From NCBI GenBank assembly GCA_016182655.1, contig JACPGB010000009.1, positions 1 through 50,114 of the forward strand: 50,114 nt of DNA, given 5' to 3'. This DNA comes from Deltaproteobacteria bacterium. GTDB taxonomy: Bacteria > Desulfobacterota > GWC2-55-46. Positions 43,644-50,114 of the stretch are shown piece by piece. The notes beneath the pieces were generated by a model. That model made no database searches and had not been told where the DNA came from. It saw only the letters and a program-made list of their open reading frames with translations. Made by a program: the position numbers and the translations under genes. How positions within the stretch are numbered: position 1 is the stretch's first letter; each line of letters opens with the position of its first letter.

Positions 43644-45230
43644 ATGAGAAGTATTTTCTGGCGCATCTTCCTTCTGGCGGCATTCACGCTCATCGCGGTA
43701 GTGCTCTTCCTGCCGTCTACTCCGGCATCCAGGCACCTGCCCGGCTTCTGGGTCCATAACATCCCGAAGATAGTCCTCGGGCTCGACCTCCAGGGCGGCA
43801 TGCACCTCGTCCTTAACGTAGACCAGGAGAAGGCCGTCGAGAACCACGTCCATAGGCTCTCAGGCTCTCTCGAAGACGAGCTCAAGAGAAAGAACGTAGC
43901 CTTCGGCACCGTTTCGAGGGAGGGCGCGACCTCCATAGGCGTCACCTACCCCGACGAGAAGTCCAGAGAGGCGATAACGAAGGTCGTCGCCGACGAGTTC
44001 GGGGTCTTCACGACCCCTGCGCCCTCCGACGGCAAGCTCGTCTTCACGCTCATCGACCAGGAATCCGAGAGGATAAGGGACTGGGCGCGCTCCCAGGCGC
44101 TCGAGACCATAAGGAACAGGATAGACAAGTTCGGCGTCGCCGAGCCCGTCATACAGAAGCAGGGCGAGAGCGAGGTCGTCATACAGCTGCCAGGGCTTAA
44201 AGACCCGGAGAGGGCGATACAGCTCATAGGCAAGACCGCGGTCCTGGAGTTCAGGCTCGTGGATGAATCGATGGAGGCCCAGAAGGCCCTTTCCACCGGC
44301 GCGCCTCCCGGCTCCGAGATACTCTACCAGCAGACCCGCGACAAGCAGACAGGCGCGGTCCAGAGGACGCCGTATCTCATTAAGAAAGAGGTTTTGCTCT
44401 CGGGAGATTCCCTGTCGGACGCGAGAGTCGCCTTTGACAGCCAGTACAACGAGCCTTATGTCGCGCTTACATTCGACTCCAACGGCGCGCGCATCTTCGA
44501 GCGCGTCACGAGCGAGAGCGTCGGCAAAAGGCTCGCCATCGTCCTTGACGGCAACATCCACTCCGCCCCGCAGATAAGGGAGGCGATAGCCGGGGGCAAG
44601 GCGCAGATAACCGGCGGCTTCGCCTATGAGGAAGCGACCGACCTCGCCATTGTGCTTCGCGCAGGTGCGCTACCCGCGCCTGTGAACATCATCCAGAATG
44701 TCACCGTAGGCCCCACGCTCGGAGGGGATTCCATAAAGGCGGGCGTGCGTGCCGCGATATTGGGCGCGCTCTTCGTCCTCATCTTCATGGCCATCTATTA
44801 CAAGGTCTCGGGGCTTGCCGCGGACTTCGCCATCCTCCTCAATATAATCATGCTCCTCGGCGCGATGGCGTGGCTCAATTCCACACTCACGCTCCCCGGC
44901 ATAGCCGGCATCATACTTACGATAGGCATGGGGGTCGACTCCAACGTCCTCATTTTCGAGAGGGTCAAGGAGGAACTCCGCGCCGGAAGGACCCCGCGCT
45001 CCGCCATAAGCGCCGGGTACGACCATGCCTGGTACACTGTCATCGATTCGCATGTTACGACGCTTATTACGGCCGCCGTGCTCTTCCAGTTCGGCTCGGG
45101 TCCGATAAAGGGCTTCGCGGTATCCTTGAGCCTCGGCATACTCATAAACCTCTTCACCTCGCTCGTCGGCACAAAGGTCTTCTTCGACATACAGAGCGAG
45201 AAATTCAGACTGCAGAAGTTGAGCATATAG
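43644..45230 (+). CDS. secD: Protein translocase subunit SecD
   Basis: SecD, with SecF, uses the proton gradient to pull secreted proteins across the inner membrane. The 528-residue protein has one N-terminal helix and the motif LDLQGGMHLVLNV, then a large periplasmic region (P1 head and base). The C-terminal five-helix bundle is of RND type, with GPTLGGDSIKAG, GIILTIGMGVDSNVLIFERVKEE and SLVGTKVFFD. AAGGAG lies 15 nt before the ATG, unusually far, so the start is less certain than the gene. secF begins 12 nt after the stop. Confidence 0.95.
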   Translation: MRSIFWRIFLLAAFTLIAVVLFLPSTPASRHLPGFWVHNIPKIVLGLDLQGGMHLVLNVDQEKAVENHVHRLSGSLEDELKRKNVAFGTVSREGATSIGVTYPDEKSREAITKVVADEFGVFTTPAPSDGKLVFTLIDQESERIRDWARSQALETIRNRIDKFGVAEPVIQKQGESEVVIQLPGLKDPERAIQLIGKTAVLEFRLVDESMEAQKALSTGAPPGSEILYQQTRDKQTGAVQRTPYLIKKEVLLSGDSLSDARVAFDSQYNEPYVALTFDSNGARIFERVTSESVGKRLAIVLDGNIHSAPQIREAIAGGKAQITGGFAYEEATDLAIVLRAGALPAPVNIIQNVTVGPTLGGDSIKAGVRAAILGALFVLIFMAIYYKVSGLAADFAILLNIIMLLGAMAWLNSTLTLPGIAGIILTIGMGVDSNVLIFERVKEELRAGRTPRSAISAGYDHAWYTVIDSHVTTLITAAVLFQFGSGPIKGFAVSLSLGILINLFTSLVGTKVFFDIQSEKFRLQKLSI

Positions 45231-45242
45231 GGGCAAAAGGCG

Positions 45243-46163
45243 ATGGACATCTGGGGCGAGACAAACATAGACTTTCTGGGCAAGCGCTGGATACTCTTCG
45301 TAATATCCGGCATCTTCGCCATAATAGGGCTTATAGCCGTAGTCGCGATCCCGCTCGGCAAGGCCAACCTGTCCACCGACTTCGAGGGCGGCGTCGCCAT
45401 ACAGTTCAGGTTCGAAAAGCCGCTCGAAATTGACAAGGTGAGGGAACTCCTCGCCGGAAGCGGCTTCAAGGACGCGAACCTACAGGAGTTCTCGGAGCCT
45501 AACAAGCTCCTCGTAAAGCTCAAGAGGACCGAGGGGAATCTCGCCGAGACTTCGAAGTCGTTGGGAGACGTCTTCGCCAAGGGCCTGCCGGAAAACCCCT
45601 TCGCAATCGATTCCACCTCCGAGGTCGGCCCGGCCGTCGGCAAGAAGCTCCAGAAGGACGCCCTCTGGGCGATCCTCATTTCCCTCATAGGCATACTCAT
45701 ATATGTGGCGTGGAGGTTCGAGTTCAGGTTCGGGGTCGCGGCTGTCATAGCCACCTTCCACGACGTCCTCTTTGTCATGGGCGTCATGTGGATATTGAAC
45801 AAGGAGTTTTCGCTCCTTATCGTGACCGCCCTCCTGACGCTTGCCGGGTACTCCCTTACCGACACGGTCGTCGTATTCGACAGGATAAGGGAGAATTTGA
45901 GGAAGCGGACCAAGGAGGAGTTCATCCCCCTTATAAACAGGTCGATAAACGAGGTTTTAAGGAGAACGATAGTCACCTCTCTTACGACCTTTCTTGCCCT
46001 TGTGGCGCTATTTTTCTTCGGCGGCGAGGTCATACATGACTTCTCGCTCGCACTCCTCGTGGGGGTGCTCGTCGGCACTTATTCATCCATTTTTATCGCA
46101 AGCCCCATACTCCTCTTCTGGAAGGGGCACAAGGCAAAGCCCGTTGCGTCGAAAACGGCCTGA
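45243..46163 (+). CDS. secF: Protein translocase subunit SecF
   Basis: SecF is the partner of SecD in the SecDF proton-driven export motor. The 306-residue protein starts cytoplasmically, has a first helix (about 17-38), the signature STDFEGGVAIQFRF, a small periplasmic domain and a five-helix bundle. That bundle contains GYSLTDTVVVFDRIRENL, NRSINEVLRRTIVTSLTT and LVGTYSSIFIASPIL. AAAGGCG precedes the ATG. The last residues are basic (GHKAKPVASK). Confidence 0.96.
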   Translation: MDIWGETNIDFLGKRWILFVISGIFAIIGLIAVVAIPLGKANLSTDFEGGVAIQFRFEKPLEIDKVRELLAGSGFKDANLQEFSEPNKLLVKLKRTEGNLAETSKSLGDVFAKGLPENPFAIDSTSEVGPAVGKKLQKDALWAILISLIGILIYVAWRFEFRFGVAAVIATFHDVLFVMGVMWILNKEFSLLIVTALLTLAGYSLTDTVVVFDRIRENLRKRTKEEFIPLINRSINEVLRRTIVTSLTTFLALVALFFFGGEVIHDFSLALLVGVLVGTYSSIFIASPILLFWKGHKAKPVASKTA

Positions 46164-46276
46164 GTTGTACGATAAATCCTCGTTTTAGAAACGATTTCTC
46201 CTCGCGTACCCTCCTAGTTCATCTTTTCTTTAAATTAGGTATTGTATTTTTTGCCTGTTTGTGCTATTCAAATAGG

Positions 46277-46282
46277 TACAAT
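46277..46282 (+). promoter_or_regulatory. Possible -10 box upstream of the diguanylate cyclase gene
   Basis: TACAAT in the A/T-rich gap after secF; the best -35 (TTGCCT at 46251) is 20 nt away. It would give a transcript with about 120 nt before the terminator-like hairpin at 46402. Confidence 0.3.
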
Positions 46283-46401
46283 CGCGACTTTTTTCTTCAA
46301 AAAGCCTTAATTTCCCTAATCTTTTTAGAAAGGCCTGGCGAAGGGCCAAATCCTCTGGAAACTGTACGACTTGACTCATGGCGGGTCTCGATGGGCAAAG
46401 G

Positions 46402-46443
46402 TGCCCCTGTACCGAAAGTGCGGTATCGGCGGCATTTTTTTTT
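46402..46443 (+). terminator. Intrinsic-terminator-like hairpin just before the diguanylate cyclase gene
   Basis: TGCC, then CTG, then TACCG on the left (46402-46414) pair with CGGTA, CGG and GGCA on the right (46421-46434), with one bulge and one mismatch, followed by nine T (46435-46443). It ends 18 nt before ATG 46462, too close for a promoter in between, so it may be an attenuator. It could also terminate the sec operon. Confidence 0.6.
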
Positions 46444-46461
46444 GTAAACTCGCAGGTTTGG

Positions 46462-48051
46462 ATGATAGCACCAGCCATGATGGAAAAGAGCATCGAATTT
46501 ATCGGGAGCCCGGGCGCTTCCCTGGACCTTTCGCTTTGGCGCGACTTCCAGGAAGGGCTCTCGTCCCTGCTCGGGCTCTCTTTTTCGTTGTATGACGGCA
46601 AGGGCACCCCCCTTTCCACGCCTTCCCGCGAAAACCAGGTCTGCTCCGCGGTTAAATGCACGCAAAGGGGCTCATCGCTTTGCAGGGAGACCTATGTGAA
46701 CGCCTCAAGGCAGGTGCTTGAGAAAAAGAAACCCTACATATACAAGTGCCACATGAACCAGTACATTTTTGCGGTCCCGGCCCGACTCGACAGGGACAGC
46801 CCCGTCGTCGTCGTCGGGGGCAGGGCCTATATACAGGGCAAGGAGCTAAGGGACTTCTATGAGGCGATAGCCCCTTACGGGTTCAGCGACCAATCGCTTG
46901 AGTCGCTGAAGGCCGCCCTCGTTACCATACCGGCGAAGTCCGTCTTCACGGTCCCGACCATCATCGAGAACCTCGCGGGGTCGTTTTTAAAGTGCCTCGC
47001 CGCTTCCAACGGGTCTCACCAGGCGGAGAACGAAAGGCCGGTCCTCGCCGCCAACGGCTTTCAGGCCCTCGAAGAGGTATACAAGTCGTTGGCCCCGGTC
47101 CTCGACAGGGAAGAGCTCTATGAGACGATACTTTCCAAGTCATCGGAGCTTGTAAGGGCCGAGAGGGGCTCGCTCATGATACTCGACAACAAGAGCAGGG
47201 TCCTCTCCGTCAAGGCCTCGAAGGGCATAGACAGGAGGATAGTCGACAACCTGAGGGTCAGGCTCGGCGAGGGGATCTCGGGGGCGATAGCGGCAAAGGG
47301 CCTGCCGGTGGTGGTGAGGAACATAGAGTCCGAAGTCCCGTCATGGAAGAACAGGCCGGTCTACAAGACCAAGTCGTTCATCTCCATCCCTTTGAAGATC
47401 GACACCCGCGTCATCGGCGTCATAAACGTCTCGGACAAGATATCCGGGGAGGTATTCTCCGATGATGACCTCCAGCTCCTCTTGTCGTTCGCCAACTACG
47501 CTTCCATTGCCCTTGAGCGCGGCGCGTACTACACGATGAGCGAAGAGCTCAAGATGCTCTCCATGACCGACCCGCTCACCGCTCTCTTCAACAGAAGGTA
47601 CTTCAGGGAAAGGCTCTTCGAGGAGGTCGAGAGGGTAAAGAGGCACAGCGAGTGCTTCTCGACGTTCATGATAGACATAGACAATTTCAAATCCTATAAC
47701 GACACCTACGGGCACATCATGGGGGACGAGGTCCTTAAAGGGGTCGCCCGCGCCATAAGGGACGCCGTCCGCTCAATGGACGTTGTGGCGAGATACGGCG
47801 GCGAGGAGTTCGCCGTGATACTCCCGCACACGGACAAGAAGGACTCCTTCGTCATAGCCGAGAGGATAAGGAAGGGTGTCGAGGAGCTAAGGCTGCCCGG
47901 GACGTCCGGCAAGACCCCGACCATAAGCCTCGGAGTAGCCGAGTTCCCGACTGACGCGAGCCACATTGACGAGCTCATACACAGGGCGGACTCGGCCATG
48001 TACAGCGCAAAGAGGATGGGCAAGAACAGGGTGGTCGTCTATGAAAGATAG
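46462..48051 (+). CDS. PocR-GAF-GGDEF diguanylate cyclase
   Basis: The 529-residue cytoplasmic protein has three domains. Residues about 25-180 form a PocR-type sensory domain with its cysteines (C61, C66, C74, C96; CSAVKCTQRG, CRETY, YKCHMNQYIFAVP). Residues about 205-355 form a GAF domain (RAERGSLMILD, GEGISGAIA, SIPLKIDTRVIGVINV). Residues about 365-529 form a GGDEF domain that joins two GTP into cyclic di-GMP: DPLTALFNRRYF, the active site GGEEF (446-450) and an inhibitory I-site RSMD (437-440) five residues before it. It is therefore probably active and product-inhibited. A frame extends upstream to 46378, but that part reads through the terminator hairpin. It overlaps the next gene by 11 nt. 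Confidence 0.88.
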   Translation: MIAPAMMEKSIEFIGSPGASLDLSLWRDFQEGLSSLLGLSFSLYDGKGTPLSTPSRENQVCSAVKCTQRGSSLCRETYVNASRQVLEKKKPYIYKCHMNQYIFAVPARLDRDSPVVVVGGRAYIQGKELRDFYEAIAPYGFSDQSLESLKAALVTIPAKSVFTVPTIIENLAGSFLKCLAASNGSHQAENERPVLAANGFQALEEVYKSLAPVLDREELYETILSKSSELVRAERGSLMILDNKSRVLSVKASKGIDRRIVDNLRVRLGEGISGAIAAKGLPVVVRNIESEVPSWKNRPVYKTKSFISIPLKIDTRVIGVINVSDKISGEVFSDDDLQLLLSFANYASIALERGAYYTMSEELKMLSMTDPLTALFNRRYFRERLFEEVERVKRHSECFSTFMIDIDNFKSYNDTYGHIMGDEVLKGVARAIRDAVRSMDVVARYGGEEFAVILPHTDKKDSFVIAERIRKGVEELRLPGTSGKTPTISLGVAEFPTDASHIDELIHRADSAMYSAKRMGKNRVVVYER

Positions 48052-50114
48052 GACGCTCTTCTCCATATGCCCTGACGCCGAGTTCTTCGGAAGGACGCGG
48101 GAGATAGGGGACGTCCTCGCGAGGGCCCAGGGACTCCGGCGCATCCCCAACATATTCCTCGCAGGCAAGCGCTGGACGGGCAAGACCGAGGTCCTGAGGC
48201 GCATCCACAGGGAGCTCTTCTGGTCGCAGGCGCGCGTCGTGCCGGTCTATTACCAGTTCAAGGGCCCGCTTGAGGCCGAGGCCTTCGCGGAGGATTATCT
48301 TAAGGAATTCATCAAGCAATACCTCGCGTTCAGGAAAAGGGAGCCGGACCTCGTAAGGAACGAGACCTCGCTGGAGAGGCTCGAGAGGATCCTTTTCGAC
48401 GAGGACGCTTTTGGTCTCCTGGATTTCACGATCATACACAGGGAGGCAAAGAGGAGCGCCGACAAGACCGCGTGCTTGAGGAACGCGCTCGGCGCGATAG
48501 AGCTCATGACGAGGCGCACGGGGACCCCGGTCTACCTCATCCTCGACGACATCGGAGAATCCCTGCGCTCTTCCGGCGGAGCCGTACCGTCGATCGAGAG
48601 GGAGCTCGCCGAATCCCTCAACTCCGGGTCGTTCCCTTTTATCGCCGCGAGCTCCACGGGTGCCTTCCTCGAAGGCGGGCTCCTCGGCTCGGTTGAGCGG
48701 ATGGAACTCGACGGGCTCGACGCCGATACGTCTGTAGCGCTGATGGCCGAGCTCTGCCGGGCGCACAATATCGCTTTTGACACCGAAATACTCTCGCTTG
48801 CCGCGATGAAGCTCGGCGGCAACCCCATGTACATGAAGTCGATAGTCTGGGCCGCGCTCAAGGGGGGAAGGGACCTTAAGGACCTTAAGTCCTTTGTCGA
48901 GCTCTACTCCGACGAGGTCTTCGAGGGCAACATCGCCTTCGCCCTGAAATCCTCCCTGAAGCTCAAGACCCCGTCGGAACTCCGGATGCTCTACGCGCTT
49001 ATAAATGCTCGCGCCGACAACGGCGCGATCCCCGGGGAGGACCTCCGCGAGAGGTTCAGGCTCTCGGAAGACGAGTTCTCGAAGGCCGCCACGTCGCTCG
49101 CAGGAGAAGGTCTCGCCGAGTTCGCGTTGGGGTCGGTCAAATGGGCTGGCGACTCGACGACAGCCGACTTCGTCTCCTACATGTATGAGACGAGGATAAA
49201 GGGGAGGGGCGCGGACGAATTCAGGACCGCTTTCGCGAGGGAGGCGCTCAAAGAGGGCTTCATTGCCCGGGGTGCGAGGGTGCGGAGCCGCCTTAAAGAG
49301 GACGCCGCCACGGCGCTCAGGTCTTTCAACGGCCAGAAGCTCATGAAGGTACTATTCAGGAACCAGGCGTTCTCGGTGATGTCCAGGAACGGCGGCTGGA
49401 AGCCGGGCGAAAGAAAGGACCCCGAGGAGCTCGCCCTTCCGGAGACGATAGGCTCGTTCGAGAGCACCCGCTGGGAAAAGGGCGAGACGGGCCCGCCCAT
49501 AATAATCGCGAACGGGTTCGCCAACGGCAGATACGACGCGGGGAACGAAGTCGTCTGGATGACGGCCGTAAAGGACTCTCCGTCTCCGGTGAACATCGGA
49601 GACGTCGAGAGCTTCCTCCGGAGGTCCCAGCTCATCAAGGAGAACTTCAGGACGACGAGGATAGTCCGCTGGTTCGTCGGCAGGGACGGCTTCACCGCCG
49701 AGGCGCAAAAGAGGCTCGAAGGGGAAGGGGTCCATTCGAGCGACGCGGTCCAGCTTAACCTCATAAGGGAATCCCTCGAGGATGCCTCTTCCTCCGGAAG
49801 GCTCAAACGCGAAGACAAGATACTCCCGATGAAGGAGTTCGAGGTGATACTGCCCTCCTCGACAAAGGCCGAGCTCGGGGCGGCCAAGGCGGTCGAGGAG
49901 ATAGGCACCGAGATGGGGTTCGGCGACAACGCCATAGGCCAGATAAAGGCCGCGCTCGTCGAGGCCTGCATCAACGCCTTCGAGCACAGCAAGGTAAAGG
50001 CCGGCAAGGTATTCTTGAGGTTCGTCGCCGGGGGCGATAGATTGACCATCCACGTCCAGAACGGGGGCGTCGACTTCGACTCTTCCGCCACGGCGGCCTC
50101 CGGCGCGAGCGCCG
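48041..50114 (+). CDS. Multidomain ATPase with RsbW-like C-terminal kinase domain (partial)
   Basis: The frame is open from ATG 48041 to the window edge (691 codons seen). Residues about 14-260 form a P-loop ATPase of AAA_16/STAND style: FFGRTREI at the start, Walker A GKRWTGKT (42-49) and Walker B VYLILDD (164-170). About 305-375 looks like a winged helix (LRMLYALINARADNGAIPGEDLRERF). About 500-590 resembles a restriction-nuclease-like fold (EVVWMTAVKDSP ... IVRWFVGRDGFTAEAQKRL) without an obvious full catalytic set. From about 600 an RsbW/SpoIIAB-type ATPase begins (ALVEACINAFEHS, LTIHVQNGGVDFD). The RsbW part suggests anti-sigma or partner-switch signalling. The start overlaps the diguanylate cyclase. 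Domain names other than the P-loop and RsbW-like parts are inference; the end is not seen. Confidence 0.75.
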   Translation, partial: MKDRTLFSICPDAEFFGRTREIGDVLARAQGLRRIPNIFLAGKRWTGKTEVLRRIHRELFWSQARVVPVYYQFKGPLEAEAFAEDYLKEFIKQYLAFRKREPDLVRNETSLERLERILFDEDAFGLLDFTIIHREAKRSADKTACLRNALGAIELMTRRTGTPVYLILDDIGESLRSSGGAVPSIERELAESLNSGSFPFIAASSTGAFLEGGLLGSVERMELDGLDADTSVALMAELCRAHNIAFDTEILSLAAMKLGGNPMYMKSIVWAALKGGRDLKDLKSFVELYSDEVFEGNIAFALKSSLKLKTPSELRMLYALINARADNGAIPGEDLRERFRLSEDEFSKAATSLAGEGLAEFALGSVKWAGDSTTADFVSYMYETRIKGRGADEFRTAFAREALKEGFIARGARVRSRLKEDAATALRSFNGQKLMKVLFRNQAFSVMSRNGGWKPGERKDPEELALPETIGSFESTRWEKGETGPPIIIANGFANGRYDAGNEVVWMTAVKDSPSPVNIGDVESFLRRSQLIKENFRTTRIVRWFVGRDGFTAEAQKRLEGEGVHSSDAVQLNLIRESLEDASSSGRLKREDKILPMKEFEVILPSSTKAELGAAKAVEEIGTEMGFGDNAIGQIKAALVEACINAFEHSKVKAGKVFLRFVAGGDRLTIHVQNGGVDFDSSATAASGASA

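Noticed and set aside
46283-46400. Known cyclic di-GMP-I (GEMM) riboswitch in the cyclase leader
   Set aside because: The conserved GACGCAAAGCC-type core and the tetraloop/receptor pieces are not present, so I report only an unassigned attenuator-like hairpin.
46378-46461. Upstream start of the diguanylate cyclase at 46378
   Set aside because: The added 28 codons run through a hairpin and nine T that look like a terminator, encode low-quality sequence (AAFFFVN), and precede the start of the PocR-like region.

Overview
The window is a GC-rich chromosomal segment from a diderm (Gram-negative) bacterium. It carries a complete meso-DAP-type division/cell-wall (dcw) cluster, several periplasmic c-type cytochromes, an RND-type SecDF and a type A RNase P RNA. 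Despite the high GC, Arg AGG and Ile ATA codons are very common and many genes start with TTG. Together this resembles Desulfobacterota ('Deltaproteobacteria') or Nitrospirota-like lineages. That placement is an inference from gene content and style; no marker search was possible.

Layout. 1-435: the start of an IS481-type transposase running off the left edge, then dispersed hairpin repeats. 435-3887 (minus strand): a cytochrome c'-like protein, a DUF3365/Tll0287-like haem protein, and glyS without glyQ. 4049-10107 (plus): a sigma54 activator with a degenerate receiver, a CAU tRNA, a zinc-ribbon coiled-coil protein, an RNase HI-like protein, rnpB, then a class III adenylate cyclase overlapping a TPR lipoprotein. 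10108-11296: about 1.2 kb without genes, packed with hairpin repeats. 11297-12601: a DEAD-box RNA helicase with a long structured leader. 12602-13348: stacked terminators, a group of DnaA-box sequences, a consensus promoter and a five-copy GTGG operator leading into mraZ.

13349-31433: the dcw cluster in the order mraZ, rsmH, ftsL, ftsI, murE, murF, mraY, murD, ftsW, murG, murC, murB, ddl, ftsQ, ftsA, ftsZ. It is tightly coupled, with ATGA, GTGA, TTGA and apparently CTGA stop/start overlaps. It makes UDP-MurNAc-pentapeptide and lipid I/II and assembles the division septum. 31533-31880 is an 87-89 bp tandem repeat just after ftsZ.

31998-38037: two paralogous B12-type radical SAM proteins, the second fused to a DUF2344 domain, followed by RNase G. 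38146-39516: a diheme and a monoheme cytochrome and a small DUF2065 membrane protein. 39621-40712: a SpoIID/LytB-like lipoprotein. 40917-46163: queA, tgt, yajC, secD, secF in their widely conserved order. 46462-50114: a PocR-GAF-GGDEF diguanylate cyclase preceded by a terminator-like hairpin, overlapping a large unusual fusion protein (P-loop ATPase, winged-helix-like part, nuclease-fold-like part, RsbW-type ATPase) that runs off the right edge. This last pair is the most novel-looking module in the window.
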